Origin: an uncultured Bacteroidales bacterium
Lineage (GTDB): Bacteria; Bacteroidota; Bacteroidia; Bacteroidales; Paludibacteraceae
Length of the DNA: 39,388 nt
Direction: 5' to 3'
Assembly (NCBI GenBank): GCA_900319005.1
Contig: ONMV01000012.1
Span: 1-39,388, forward strand
Shown: positions 7,420 through 16,775 of the stretch, piece after piece
How the letters are laid out: every line of letters starts with the position of its first letter
Numbering within the stretch: position 1 is the first letter of the stretch
Position numbers and translations under genes: made by a program
Notes under the pieces: generated by a model
What the model was told of the DNA's origin: nothing
Database searches by the model: none
Seen by the model: only the letters and a program-made list of their open reading frames with translations

Positions 7420-8136
7420 ATGAATAGGATATATAATATATTAGTTTTGGTTATCGCCTTCAGTTCGGCGGTATATGCGCAGCAGGAGTCGGGCGATGTG
7501 CGTCGCGGCAACAAAGAATACCGCAAACAGGACTACACAGCGGCGGAAGTGAACTATCGTCGCGGTTTGGAGAAGAACAAGAACGGTTACGAGGCACATT
7601 ATAACCTTGGCGATGCGCTCTTCAAACAAGACAAGTACGCAGACGCACAGACAGAGTTTGAGACCGCAGCCAAAATACTGGACAAGGACAAAGACAAAGG
7701 GCGTTATGCGAAAGCGATGCACAATATCGGGAACTGCGCTTTTGCCCAGCAACAGTATGACAAGGCAGTAGGCGCTTACCAGGAGTCTTTGCGCGCCAAC
7801 CCGAAGGATGATGACACGCGTTACAACCTGGTGAAAGCTATGCAATTATTGCAGCAACAGCAACAACAGCAACAGCAGAATCAGCAGAATCAAGACCAAA
7901 AACAGAATCAGCAGCAACAACAACAGCAACAACAGGAACAGCAAGATCAGCAGCAACAAGAACAGCAACAAGAACAGCAGCAAGAACAGCAACAAGAACA
8001 GCAACAGAATGAAGACCAGATGGATAAAGAGACGGCAGAGCAGATTCTGCAAGCTTTGGAGCAAGACGAACAAGATACACAGGAGAAATTGCAGCGTCAA
8101 CAAGGACGCAAGAAAAGAGTAGAGAAAGAATGGTGA
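7420..8136 (+). CDS. batC: BatC, TPR protein with long glutamine-rich tail
   Basis: This 238-residue protein has a signal peptide (cut near VYAQ, residue 21). Tetratricopeptide repeats follow at about 28-140 (NKEYRKQDYTAAEVNYRRGL, AHYNLGDALFKQDKYADA, KAMHNIGNCAFAQQQYDKA). A tail of about 60 residues consists almost only of Gln, Glu and Asn, and a short charged end closes the protein. BatC is a periplasmic TPR scaffold of the Bat system. The Q-rich part is encoded by 12-nt tandem units (QQEQ) that could change length by slippage. One nucleotide separates its stop from the batD start. Confidence 0.93.
   Translation: MNRIYNILVLVIAFSSAVYAQQESGDVRRGNKEYRKQDYTAAEVNYRRGLEKNKNGYEAHYNLGDALFKQDKYADAQTEFETAAKILDKDKDKGRYAKAMHNIGNCAFAQQQYDKAVGAYQESLRANPKDDDTRYNLVKAMQLLQQQQQQQQQNQQNQDQKQNQQQQQQQQQEQQDQQQQEQQQEQQQEQQQEQQQNEDQMDKETAEQILQALEQDEQDTQEKLQRQQGRKKRVEKEW
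7850..8008 (+). repeat. CAG/CAA-rich tandem repeats in batC
   Basis: The stretch is built of CAA, CAG and GAA codons. The last third (about 7954-8008) is a tandem of the 12-nt unit CAGCAACAAGAA with small variations. It encodes the poly-Q/E tail. Confidence 0.9.
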
Positions 8137-8137
8137 T

Positions 8138-9991
8138 ATGAAGAAGATTTTATCGATATTAGTATTCATCGGCATCGCACTAAGTGTGTTTGCCGAAGAT
8201 GTAGTTTTTAAGGCACAGGCACCAAAGCAGGTGATTGTAGGCAGACCTTTCCAGATCTCCTATACTGTTAATCACCGCTGTCGGGATTTGCAAGCACCGG
8301 AGTTCACAGATTTCGATGTACTGAGCGGTCCGTACAGCAGTACAAGCAGCAGTACTTCGTTTACGAATGGTCATATGACATCGAGTTACGAGCAGACGTA
8401 TACCTACATGCTCATGGCTCGCAAGGCAGGTTCGTTCACCATCGGTCCAGCAAGCGTCAAAGTGAGCGGAGACCGTGTCCAATCGAACGGTGTGCGGATT
8501 GAGGTGCTACCAGAAGATCAACAGACAACCCAATCTCAACCCTCCTCACAAGGAAGAGGGCAAGGAGGGCAAACATCCCAAAGTTCTCAAACAAGTCAAA
8601 CATCTTCCGAGAATATCTTTGTAAGGACGATAGCCACAAAGACCCGTGTACATGAGCAGGAGGCGTTGATGATTAGTTACAAGCTCTATTTTGCGAACGT
8701 AGATGTAGCGCAGCTGACGAATAACATCAAGATTCCTGAGTTCACGGGTTTCCTCAAACAGGACTTGGAGCAAGGTGAGATCCAAACCGAGTTAGAACAC
8801 TATAACGGCAGGAATTACCAGACAGCTGTTCTATACCGCACGATCCTTTATCCGCAACACTCCGGCGATATTGCTATCGACCCTGCGCATTTTGAAGTCA
8901 TCCTTCGTGTGCAGACCCAACAACGCGTTCGGTCTATTTTCGATGATTTCTTCGGATCGTACACAAACGTAACCAAAGCCCTTACAGCACCGGGCGTCAC
9001 TATTCACGTAGCGTCCTTGCCGAGCGGTAAGCCAGCTGGATTTAGCGGCGGTGTCGGAAAGTTCTCCATGACACCATCTATCAGCCAGACGGAGATCCAA
9101 GCGAACGAGGCAGTGACCATCAAGTTAGACATCTCCGGTTCGGGCAACATGAAACTCATCAAGACCCCTGCTATCGATTGGCCGGAAGGGTTTGAGCCGT
9201 ACGACCCGAAGGTAACGAATAACTTCAAGACTACGACAGCAGGTGTAAGCGGCACCAAATCCATTGAGTACCTCGCAATTCCCCGGAGCGCCGGAGAATA
9301 CAACATCCCTGCGGTTAAGTTCAGTTATTTCGACATCGAGGAGAAGGTTTACAAGACCCTCTCTACCCCTGAATACACGATCCGTGTGAAGCGTGGAGCG
9401 AATGAGCAGTCCACCGTAAGTGGTGAGCCGTCAGCCGTCGTATCCTACACCCAGAAAGAGGACATCAAACAGCTCGGCACCGACATTCGCTATATTGATA
9501 CCAAGCCGCTCAAGAAGCAAAAAAGCCGTCAGTTATCGGACCTCAGCTATCAGTGGATGTGGTTGTGGTACGTAATCCCGCTGATGATTTCCGCAATCCT
9601 ATTGGTAATCATGCGCAAGCAGATCAAGGAAGCATCCGACCTGACGCGAGTACGCTATAAACGTGCGAACAAAGTAGCCAAGAAACGACTCAAAGCCGCA
9701 GAAAAAGCCCTCAAGGCGAACGACAAAGAGGCGTTCTATGCCGCGATTGAGCAAGCCGCATGGACGTACCTCAGCGACCGTCTGTCCATCCCGACCGCGG
9801 ATCTGAACAAGGATAACATCACCGCCCTGCTGACGCAGAAAGGTGTTTCTGAAACCCTTATTGCAGAGGTCAAGAACGTGCTCTCTACCGCAGAGTTTGC
9901 GCGCTACGCACCGACGACCGATCACGCGATGGACGAGCTGTACACTGCTACAACAAATCTGATAAATAACCTGGAGGAGGAAAAAATATGA
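8138..9991 (+). CDS. batD: BatD, oxygen-tolerance membrane protein
   Basis: This 617-residue protein has a signal peptide (cut after SVFA, near residue 19) and a large periplasmic region of beta-sandwich domains typical of BatD (VVFKAQAPKQVIVGRPFQISY and following). One transmembrane helix lies near residues 466-488 (WMWLWYVIPLMISAILLVIM), followed by a cytoplasmic helical part of about 120 residues. It is thought to work with BatA-BatC in the envelope. Residues about 130-150 (TTQSQPSSQGRGQGGQTS) lie over a diverged copy of the C-rich repeat. Its TGA overlaps the batE ATG by 4 nt, which suggests coupled translation. Confidence 0.94.
   Translation: MKKILSILVFIGIALSVFAEDVVFKAQAPKQVIVGRPFQISYTVNHRCRDLQAPEFTDFDVLSGPYSSTSSSTSFTNGHMTSSYEQTYTYMLMARKAGSFTIGPASVKVSGDRVQSNGVRIEVLPEDQQTTQSQPSSQGRGQGGQTSQSSQTSQTSSENIFVRTIATKTRVHEQEALMISYKLYFANVDVAQLTNNIKIPEFTGFLKQDLEQGEIQTELEHYNGRNYQTAVLYRTILYPQHSGDIAIDPAHFEVILRVQTQQRVRSIFDDFFGSYTNVTKALTAPGVTIHVASLPSGKPAGFSGGVGKFSMTPSISQTEIQANEAVTIKLDISGSGNMKLIKTPAIDWPEGFEPYDPKVTNNFKTTTAGVSGTKSIEYLAIPRSAGEYNIPAVKFSYFDIEEKVYKTLSTPEYTIRVKRGANEQSTVSGEPSAVVSYTQKEDIKQLGTDIRYIDTKPLKKQKSRQLSDLSYQWMWLWYVIPLMISAILLVIMRKQIKEASDLTRVRYKRANKVAKKRLKAAEKALKANDKEAFYAAIEQAAWTYLSDRLSIPTADLNKDNITALLTQKGVSETLIAEVKNVLSTAEFARYAPTTDHAMDELYTATTNLINNLEEEKI
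8527..8560 (+). repeat. Diverged C-rich repeat in batD
   Basis: It shares the ACCC-A-TC-CAACCCTCCTCACAAGG layout of the C-rich repeat with several substitutions. It is read in the same frame (QSQPSSQGRG). This may be an older copy. Confidence 0.65.
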
Positions 9992-10755
9992 TTATAAAGT
10001 TGAAAGTTGAAAGTTTAAAGTTGAAAGGACTTTGCCTGACGGTAATACTCTTTTTTAATCTCAACGCTTTTGCACAGAGCGATTTCGACCTTGCAAACGC
10101 TGCTTACGCAGACGGTCGATACGAAGAGGCTGCTGCTGGATATCAGGCCTTGCTGGAAGAAGAACCGAGTGCAACCCTCTATTATAATCTCGGTAACGCT
10201 TGTTTCAAACAGGGCGAGTTGTCGCAAGCTATCCTCAATTATGAGCGGGCTTTGCGTCTCAACCCGAACCATAAAGATGCGCAGCATAATCTGAAATTTG
10301 CAGAGAGCCGTATTACCGATAATATTGTAGAGCAGGATTTCTTCCTGTCCGCGTGGGCTCGCACAGTACGTAACAGTCTGAGCGAAATAACCTGGTGGAG
10401 AGGCTCAATAGGATTGTTTATTCTGGCATTGATCGGATGTTCTCTCTTCCTCTTGGGGCGCGAGTTATGGTTGCGTAAGACCGCATTTCATGTAGCATGG
10501 CTTGCACTACTCTTCTCATTGATAGCAGGGCTGAACGCAGGTTCATTACATCAACGAAACACCCTGCGCAATGAGGCTATCATCACACAGGGTGTTGTCA
10601 ATGTCAAGTCTTCCCCCGACCGTTCGGGCACAGACCTGTTCACGATTCACGAGGGCACCAAAGTGACTATCCGTGAGACCCTCGGCGAATGGGTCAACGT
10701 ACGCGTTGCCCAGAACGAGGGCTGGATGAGGTCTGCGTATCTGGAGCGGATATAG
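9988..10755 (+). CDS. batE: BatE, TPR and SH3-like membrane protein
   Basis: This 255-residue protein has an N-terminal signal sequence ending near NAFAQ. TPR motifs follow at about 30-105 (ANAAYADGRYEEAAAGYQALL, LYYNLGNACFKQGELSQAI). Two membrane helices lie at about 133-152 and 164-185. A C-terminal bacterial SH3-like domain (VNVKSSPDRSGTDLFTIHEGTKV) probably contacts the cell wall. Residues 4-14 (KLKVESLKLKG) come from a GTTGAAAGT repeat inserted between the start codon and the hydrophobic core of the signal peptide. The gene overlaps batD by 4 nt. Its last 62 nt overlap the convergent lipoprotein gene. Confidence 0.92.
   Translation: MIIKLKVESLKLKGLCLTVILFFNLNAFAQSDFDLANAAYADGRYEEAAAGYQALLEEEPSATLYYNLGNACFKQGELSQAILNYERALRLNPNHKDAQHNLKFAESRITDNIVEQDFFLSAWARTVRNSLSEITWWRGSIGLFILALIGCSLFLLGRELWLRKTAFHVAWLALLFSLIAGLNAGSLHQRNTLRNEAIITQGVVNVKSSPDRSGTDLFTIHEGTKVTIRETLGEWVNVRVAQNEGWMRSAYLERI
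9996..10027 (+). repeat. GTTGAAAGT repeat at the start of batE
   Basis: Units AAAGTTGA, AAGTTGAAAGTTTA and AAGTTGAAAGG are read KLKVESLKLKG. Relatives lie at 18884-18957 and 19606-19681, both in the rlmL-like gene, and between rsfS and ftsH at 22773-22803. Confidence 0.85.
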
Positions 10756-12025
10756 CTCCGCTGGTACGCGTAGAAGTACCACTCCTTTGAGCACCGATAC
10801 TGCCCGTACGGGTAGTATTCACGCTCTCCCTTTTCACTATATTTGTACGACCTGTTTCATCGGTGGTTGTCACCATGGTACGGGTCGTACCGCTTTTATT
10901 GACGCGGGTAGAGATCGAGTTGACCGCTCCGGATGAACGAGACGTATTAGAGGAACCAGAGGTACCAAACGATCTCGTAACATTAGAGGTATTCGACGTT
11001 CTGGTCGCAGAGGTAGCGCCAGAGGATCTGGTCGTAGTAGAGGAACCAGATGCGCCAGTCGTACCCGATGATTTAGACGCTCCAGGAGCATTGGAAACAG
11101 AGGAGCCAGAAGTGCCGGTAATAGCTCCGGATGTACGGGGAGAAGTCTTCTCGACCTCCATACGGAGCTGCTCGGCATTGCGCACGGTAACACCGGACGA
11201 AGCCGCTGCACGGGTCACACGCTGATCAAAGGAGTCGGACGGATGCTGCGCTCCATAATCATTCCTGCTGTACGACCGCGTCATCTCCGTATAACCGCTA
11301 TAAAACGGCTGGGATGGGTAGTCACAATGATGGCAGTAATGATGGTTCGTCATATAAGTCTTCACATACGCCTGATAATGGTTGATATACACCGGCTTAA
11401 GCTGCGTGTAATACGACGGGAAAGCCCCATAATAATACGGTGAAGACCAAACGGCATATGTCGAACGACCATAGGCAGTCCATAACGGCGGACGTTTCAC
11501 AAAGACAGGCCGAACAATATAGTTATATCCATATAGATACCTATCTCCAATCACCTCTACAAACAGCAAATCCGGTCGGCGCTCCGCCACAATAGTAGCT
11601 ACGTCTTGGAACACTCCGGGTGCCAGACAAGCCTGCAACAAGAGCGAATGGTAATAGCCTTTGGAGGTCTCTATAACACGTACATAATCAACCCACCCGT
11701 CTCGATTGAGGTCGAGGTTGTTGATCATATAGCGGCTGGAGTTCAAAATCTGCTCGAAGTCGCGTACCGAGTTAGACTCCGCGAACGCCGCAGCTACCGC
11801 ATTGAGATCCAAATAGAAGCAAGGATCCGTATTATAGCGCGTCACAGTAAAGGTAGTTACCGTTTTCACCTTCGGCGAGGATGTAGTAACCGTCGTCACA
11901 TATGTCGGAGCAGGTTTCCTTTCATGCACCACTACCGGTTCAGAGACCGTGTATATTGACGTCCAGCAGCCCGTCAAAAGGAAGGACAAAGGGACAATAT
12001 ACAATGTACGAAGGAACTTATTCAT
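10694..12025 (-). CDS. Lipoprotein with calcium-loop-like motif and Ser/Thr/Gly-rich tail
   Basis: This protein of about 443 residues has a lipoprotein signal (FLRTLYIVPLSFLLTGC), so it is probably anchored to the outer membrane. The central part contains LDLNRDGWVDYVRVIE, a DxNxDGxxD loop like EF-hands, and a beta-rich stretch, a layout seen in unnamed Bacteroidales proteins. The last 150 residues are low complexity (TSGSSNTSRSSG and similar). The start is taken at the ATG at 12025, because the longer reading uses a TTG inside a repeat. It lies 24 nt downstream of infB and may be cotranscribed. Its 3' end runs 62 nt into batE on the opposite strand. Function unknown. Confidence 0.8.
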   Translation of the reverse strand: MNKFLRTLYIVPLSFLLTGCWTSIYTVSEPVVVHERKPAPTYVTTVTTSSPKVKTVTTFTVTRYNTDPCFYLDLNAVAAAFAESNSVRDFEQILNSSRYMINNLDLNRDGWVDYVRVIETSKGYYHSLLLQACLAPGVFQDVATIVAERRPDLLFVEVIGDRYLYGYNYIVRPVFVKRPPLWTAYGRSTYAVWSSPYYYGAFPSYYTQLKPVYINHYQAYVKTYMTNHHYCHHCDYPSQPFYSGYTEMTRSYSRNDYGAQHPSDSFDQRVTRAAASSGVTVRNAEQLRMEVEKTSPRTSGAITGTSGSSVSNAPGASKSSGTTGASGSSTTTRSSGATSATRTSNTSNVTRSFGTSGSSNTSRSSGAVNSISTRVNKSGTTRTMVTTTDETGRTNIVKRESVNTTRTGSIGAQRSGTSTRTSGAISAPDTQTSSSPRSGQRVR

Positions 12026-12050
12026 AATCATCAACTATCAATTATCAACT
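12022..12050 (-). repeat. TTGATAATTGATAGTTGATGATTATG-type spacer repeat between infB and the lipoprotein gene
   Basis: On the minus strand the spacer is GTTGATAATTGATAGTTGATG, irregular units of TTGATA/TTGATG. It runs from the infB stop to the possible start codons (12031, 12025) of the lipoprotein gene. Confidence 0.75.
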
Positions 12051-14677
12051 TAAAGTGTCTTCGCTACTTCAATTTCTTCGAAGGACTCCAGGATATCACC
12101 TTCCTTGAGGTCATCATATGCCTTGAGGCTCAGACCGCACTCCGTATTGACACCAGCTTCCTTAATATCATCCTTAACGTGCTTGAGGGATGCGAGTTCG
12201 GCGGTCTTGATCACAATACCGTCACGGATGACGCGTACTTTGTTGCCGCGTTTGATCTTACCCTCACGCACAATACAACCGGCGATTGTACCGACTTTGG
12301 AGATATGGAACGTCTGGAGTACCTCAAGGGTAGCCGTAACCTCCTCTTTGACCTCCGGAGCCAACATACCTTCCATCGCGGCTTTGACCTCGTTGATTGC
12401 ATCATAGATGATGGAGTAGATACGGATATCCACCTCCTCCGTCTCCGCCATCTTACGAGCCGTACCGGTCGGACGGACGTTAAAGCCTACGATGATCGCA
12501 TCCGAAGCAGCTGCTAACATCACATCGCTGTCAGATATAGCACCCACAGCGCCGTGAATGACGTTGACTTGGATATTCTCCGTGGAGAGTTTGATAAGCG
12601 AGTCTTTGATAGCCTCTACCGAACCGTCCACATCGGCTTTGACGATAATATTCAGTTCTTTGAAATCACCAATAGCCAGACGACGACCAATCTCCTCCAG
12701 TCCGACGTGTTTCTTCGTGCGGATAGATTGTTCACGCTGGAGCTGCTCACGTTTGTTAGCTATCTCGCGTGCCTCTTGCTCGTTCGGCAGGACGTTAAAC
12801 TCGTCACCCGCCTGCGGAGCACCGTTCAGACCAAGAATCGAACAGGGTTCACCCGGACGTACCTCGGTGATTTTCTGACCACGCTCATTGAACATGGCTT
12901 TGATACGTCCGTGGAACGTACCGGCAAGCACGATATCGCCCATATGCAGCGTACCGTCTTGTACCAACAGCGTAGCTACGTATCCGCGACCTTTGTCCAG
13001 CGACGACTCGATGACTGATCCTTTTGCACGACGCTTCGGATTCGCCTTGAGGTCGAGCATCTCTGCCTCAAGGAGCACTTTCTCCAAAAGTTCATAGACA
13101 CCGTCACCTTTCTTCGCAGAGATCTCCTGACACTGGTATTTACCACCCCAGTCTTCCACCAAGATATTCATGTTCGACAACTGCTCGCGGATCTTATCGG
13201 GGTTAGCGCCGGGTTTATCCACTTTGTTGATCGCGAATACCATCGGCACGCCGGCAGCCTGCGCATGGTTGATGGCCTCAATGGTCTGCGGCATGACGGC
13301 ATCATCGGCAGCGATGATGATGATCGCTATATCCGTCACTTTCGCTCCACGAGCACGCATGGCGGTAAACGCTGCGTGACCCGGAGTATCGAGGAAGGTG
13401 ATATGCTGACCATTCTTGAGTTTGACGTTATAGGCACCGATATGCTGGGTGATACCACCCGCCTCACCGGCGATGACGTTTGCGTTACGGATATGGTCCA
13501 ACAATGACGTCTTACCGTGATCCACGTGTCCCATGACCGTGACGATCGGGCATCGCGGTTCTATATCCTCCTCGTTCACCACCTCATCGGCATTGATCTC
13601 ATCTGCCACATGCGCAGAGACATATTCCGTCTGGAAACCGAACTCCTCTGCCACAAGGTTGATGGTCTCCGCGTCAAGACGCTGGTTGATTGAAACGAAC
13701 AGACCGAGAGACATACAGGTACCAATGATTTTATTCACCGGCACGTTCATCATGACAGCGAGGTCATTTGCGGTCACGAACTCTGTCAGTTTCAGCACTT
13801 TGGATTGCTCCTGTGCCTCCATCTTCTCCAATTCGTGTTTCTCTCGTTCCTGCTCACGGCGTTCGCGTTTGTACTTGGAAGTATTGGATTTATTCTGTTT
13901 TTGCTGCAGACGATTGAGCGTCTCTTTCAGCGCCTTATCCACCTCTTCCTGTGTAGCCTCACGGGGTTTATTATTCTTATTCTTGTTTTTACCCGCTTGG
14001 TTACGCTTATCGTTCGGATCTACTTTTGCCGCTCCTTTGATACGCTCTCTTTTACGCTTCTCGGCAGCTGCTTGTTGCTGTGCCTGCTGTGCCTGCTGAC
14101 GTTCCTCACGCTCCTTGCGTTTCTGCTCTTTGGTCTTCTTGGCAGGGCGAGTAGAGGTATCTATTGAGTCGAGGTCGATCTTACCGAGCACTTTCGGAGC
14201 TTTTTTCAATTCCGGCTTGCCGAGGGTGAAGATTTCCTTTTTGGGTTTCTCCGGCGCAGGAGTTGGTTTCGCCGCTTCTTGGGCAGTCTTAGCAGCTTCT
14301 GCAGCGGCTTTCTCCGCAGCCAGACGAGCTTTCTCCGCCTCTTCGGCAGCACGCTGCGCTGCGACACGAGCCGCTTCGCGTTTGGCTTCCTCCGCAGCCA
14401 GACGCGCCGCCTCTTCCGCTTCCTTGGCACGTTTCGCCTCTTCCGCCGCTTGACGCTCTGCGTCTTCGCGGGCCTGACGAGCGGCAGCCTGACGATCCGC
14501 TTCTATCTTCGTCGCCATGTCTTTATTAAACTCTTTGGCAAGCAAGAGATAGAGATCGTCATCGATACGTACGTTCGGGTCCGACTCAATGGGATGACCG
14601 TTTTTCTCACACCACGCGGTGAGAGTAGCCATACCGATATTTAATTCTTTACATGCTTTAATTAACTTTATTGCCAT
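12050..14677 (-). CDS. infB: Translation initiation factor IF-2
   Basis: IF-2 places initiator tRNA on the 30S subunit and drives GTP-dependent subunit joining. The 875-residue protein begins with the IF2-N helix region ([14 protein letters not shown]). A very charged Ala/Glu/Lys-rich coiled stretch follows (about 60-270), then a second IF2-N-like segment ([21 protein letters not shown]). The G domain has GHVDHGKTS at 383-391, DTPGHAAF and NKVD. Domains II, III and IV end in [17 protein letters not shown]. The start is the ATG at 14677. An upstream in-frame codon at 14701 would add eight repeat-derived residues and is unlikely. The gene is third in rimP-nusA-infB. Confidence 0.97.
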   Translation of the reverse strand: MAIKLIKACKELNIGMATLTAWCEKNGHPIESDPNVRIDDDLYLLLAKEFNKDMATKIEADRQAAARQAREDAERQAAEEAKRAKEAEEAARLAAEEAKREAARVAAQRAAEEAEKARLAAEKAAAEAAKTAQEAAKPTPAPEKPKKEIFTLGKPELKKAPKVLGKIDLDSIDTSTRPAKKTKEQKRKEREERQQAQQAQQQAAAEKRKRERIKGAAKVDPNDKRNQAGKNKNKNNKPREATQEEVDKALKETLNRLQQKQNKSNTSKYKRERREQEREKHELEKMEAQEQSKVLKLTEFVTANDLAVMMNVPVNKIIGTCMSLGLFVSINQRLDAETINLVAEEFGFQTEYVSAHVADEINADEVVNEEDIEPRCPIVTVMGHVDHGKTSLLDHIRNANVIAGEAGGITQHIGAYNVKLKNGQHITFLDTPGHAAFTAMRARGAKVTDIAIIIIAADDAVMPQTIEAINHAQAAGVPMVFAINKVDKPGANPDKIREQLSNMNILVEDWGGKYQCQEISAKKGDGVYELLEKVLLEAEMLDLKANPKRRAKGSVIESSLDKGRGYVATLLVQDGTLHMGDIVLAGTFHGRIKAMFNERGQKITEVRPGEPCSILGLNGAPQAGDEFNVLPNEQEAREIANKREQLQREQSIRTKKHVGLEEIGRRLAIGDFKELNIIVKADVDGSVEAIKDSLIKLSTENIQVNVIHGAVGAISDSDVMLAAASDAIIVGFNVRPTGTARKMAETEEVDIRIYSIIYDAINEVKAAMEGMLAPEVKEEVTATLEVLQTFHISKVGTIAGCIVREGKIKRGNKVRVIRDGIVIKTAELASLKHVKDDIKEAGVNTECGLSLKAYDDLKEGDILESFEEIEVAKTL

Positions 14678-14809
14678 AATTTTTAATTTACGATTTAACA
14701 ATGTACAATGTACGTTTATATACGTTTTATTTCATGTACGATTTATTGTTACCTTCGTTTAATTTCCTTCGTAAATCCATCGTACATGGTACATCTGTTC
14801 TTCGTCCTT
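14678..14809 (-). other. nusA-infB spacer with inverted repeat
   Basis: The 132-nt spacer contains a perfect 10-bp inverted repeat, CATGTACGAT (14733-14742) and ATCGTACATG (14779-14788). It also has several TGTAC/GTACA words, for example ACAATGTACAATGTAC near 14698-14713. No ORF or terminator T-run is seen. It could be a stem-loop that stabilises or processes the operon mRNA. Confidence 0.6.
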
Positions 14810-16069
14810 TTAGTCGTTTGCAAACTCAGCAGAGAGAATGCGGAGTACCTCATCCACCGTCTCCTCCTCCAAGTCTGTCTTGGCGAGCAACTCATCTTTA
14901 GGCATAGCCAACACATCCTTGGCGGTGTCCAGACCGATGGCCTTGAAGGCATCCAGTACCCACTGATCGATCTCATCGTTGAACTCGTCCAGATAGATAT
15001 CATCCATGTCTTGCTCGCTCATCTCACGGTAAACATCAATCTCATAGCCGGTCAGCATCGATGCCAACTTGATGTTATAACCACCCTTACCGATAGCCAG
15101 GCTCACCTCATCCGGCTGGAGGTACACTTTTGCGCTCTTTGCCTCCTCGTCAATCTCCATCGACGAGATCTTAGCGGGCGCAAGTGCACGCTGGATATAC
15201 AGGTTAATGTTCGGTGTATAGTTAATGACATCAATGTTCTCGTTACGCAACTCGCGCACGATACCATGAATGCGCGCGCCTTTTACGCCGACACAAGCAC
15301 CCACCGGATCAATACGCTCATCGAATGTTTCCACTGCAACTTTAGCACGCTCACCGGGGATGCGGGCGATCTTCTTAATAGCAATCAGCCCCTCTTTCAC
15401 CTCCGGTACTTCCTGCTCGAAGAGACGTTGCAAGAAGAGCGGGCTGGTACGGCTGAGGATGATTTTCGGGTTCTGGTTCTTGTTATCCACCTGTACCACC
15501 ACGGCACGCACCATCTCGCCTTTGCGGTAATAATCCGTGGGGATCTGGTTCTGCTTCGGCAGGTACATCTCGTTGCCCTCTTCGTCGAGCAGCAACATCT
15601 CTTTCTTCCAAACCTGGTAGAGCTCACCGGTAACCACCTGACCCATCATCTCCGAGTATTTCAGATACAGGTTTTCCTTCTGCAACTCTAAGATCTTCGA
15701 TGCCAGGGTCTGACGCAAGTTAAGAATCATACGACGACCGAAGGACTGCATGTCCACTTTGTCGGTAAAGTCCTCTCCTACCTCAATCTCGGGGTCTGTT
15801 TCACGCGCCTCACTGAGCGAGATCTGCGTCTCGGGGTTCGCAACATCATCATCCTCCATTACCAGACGGTTTCGGTATATCTCAAGGTCACCTTTGTCCG
15901 GGTTGATGATCACATCGTAGTTAGCGTCCGTACCGTACATCTTCGCGATCACGTTGCGGAACGAATCCTCCAGTACGTTAATAAACGTCTGTTTGTCAAT
16001 TCTTTTGAAGTCCTTAAACTCCGAAAAGATGTCAATCAAATTGATTGTTTCTGGGTTTTTAGTAGCCAT
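14810..16069 (-). CDS. nusA: Transcription elongation/termination factor NusA
   Basis: NusA binds RNA polymerase and nascent RNA and modulates pausing, termination and antitermination. The 419-residue protein has the N-terminal polymerase-binding domain (INLIDIFSEFKDFKRIDKQTF, about 1-125). An S1 domain lies at about 135-200. Two KH domains follow, with VGVKGARIHGIVREL and SLAIGKGGYNIKLA. A short acidic tail of helix-hairpin character (LAKTDLEEETVDEVLRIL) ends the protein. The length is normal for Bacteroidota. It starts 7 nt after rimP and is followed by infB. Confidence 0.97.
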   Translation of the reverse strand: MATKNPETINLIDIFSEFKDFKRIDKQTFINVLEDSFRNVIAKMYGTDANYDVIINPDKGDLEIYRNRLVMEDDDVANPETQISLSEARETDPEIEVGEDFTDKVDMQSFGRRMILNLRQTLASKILELQKENLYLKYSEMMGQVVTGELYQVWKKEMLLLDEEGNEMYLPKQNQIPTDYYRKGEMVRAVVVQVDNKNQNPKIILSRTSPLFLQRLFEQEVPEVKEGLIAIKKIARIPGERAKVAVETFDERIDPVGACVGVKGARIHGIVRELRNENIDVINYTPNINLYIQRALAPAKISSMEIDEEAKSAKVYLQPDEVSLAIGKGGYNIKLASMLTGYEIDVYREMSEQDMDDIYLDEFNDEIDQWVLDAFKAIGLDTAKDVLAMPKDELLAKTDLEEETVDEVLRILSAEFAND

Positions 16070-16076
16070 TTTGTAT

Positions 16077-16535
16077 TTAGAATTTTAAATCATATTTCAC
16101 ATATTTCGGCTCGTCGTACCGCCATGTATGCGTTACGCTCTGCGTCTGTTTGCGCTTCTTGCCTTCGACAGCCACTTTCTCCTCCACATCTACAGAGAAA
16201 GTATCTTCATCCACACTCACCAGCTGTCCGTGGAACTTCTTTCCGTCCGCCAACACCTCGACATCATGCCCGAGGTTTTTCTCATACTGAATCTTCGTTT
16301 TGAAAGGGTCGGTCAGGCTCACACTTCCCACTTCCAGCGAATAATCGGGCTCTACGTCATCCAACTTCTCCACGAGGAAATGATTCAACTCCGCACAGAA
16401 ATCTACATCCACGCCAGCAAGGCGATCCACCTCCACCAAAATATCATTCCCCGCTGATACATTCAGCGTGACCAACTCATAATCGGTACCCTTCAGGTAC
16501 TCTTCAATCCATTCTTGTAAATCTTCTTTCAACAT
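16077..16535 (-). CDS. rimP: Ribosome maturation factor RimP
   Basis: RimP assists 30S subunit maturation. The 152-residue protein shows the two-domain layout. The N-terminal alpha/beta domain includes NDILVEVDRLAGVDVDFCAEL and the motif DYSLEVGSVSLTDPF, a Bacteroidota form of the family signature YxLEVSSPGldrP with SVS in place of SSP. An Sm-like barrel follows (FHGQLVSVDEDTFSVDVEEK). It is the first gene of rimP-nusA-infB, and its promoter lies 56 nt upstream. Confidence 0.94.
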   Translation of the reverse strand: MLKEDLQEWIEEYLKGTDYELVTLNVSAGNDILVEVDRLAGVDVDFCAELNHFLVEKLDDVEPDYSLEVGSVSLTDPFKTKIQYEKNLGHDVEVLADGKKFHGQLVSVDEDTFSVDVEEKVAVEGKKRKQTQSVTHTWRYDEPKYVKYDLKF

Positions 16536-16590
16536 AATTTTTAAAGCGTGAGGGAACTCCTTTCGGGGTCCCCTCTATCATTTCACGATG

Positions 16591-16622
16591 CAAAGGTACT
16601 ACTTTTTTTTGAATTGACCAAA
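16591..16622 (-). promoter_or_regulatory. Promoter of rimP-nusA-infB
   Basis: On the minus strand TTTG (16622-16619), 20 nt, then TACCTTTG (16598-16591). The expected transcript start is near 16584, giving a leader of about 50 nt. The surrounding bases, including a run of eight A between the boxes and ATTTGGTCA around the -33 box, are nearly the same as in the tRNA-tuf promoter. Confidence 0.85.
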
Positions 16623-16729
16623 TTTTTTAGTAAAAAAATCATTTTTTGTCATATAATTCCTTTTTTATTGTATAAAATGTAAGTTCTATTTCGCATTTTC
16701 AGGTTAGAGACATTATTTTTCTATTTTTA

Positions 16730-16761
16730 TTTGCATATATCAAAAAAAAGCAGTAATTTTG
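16730..16761 (+). promoter_or_regulatory. Promoter of the small ORF and barrel protein gene
   Basis: TTTG at 16730-16733 and TAATTTTG at 16754-16761 are separated by 20 nt, a full Bacteroidota consensus. Transcription should begin around 16768, only about 8 nt before the ATG of the 31-codon ORF. Confidence 0.8.
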
Positions 16762-16775
16762 CAAATCGTTTTGTA

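Noticed and set aside
7846-8175. Minus-strand ORF rich in leucine over batC
   Set aside because: It is the antisense of the CAG/CAA tract, which gives Leu runs on the other strand.
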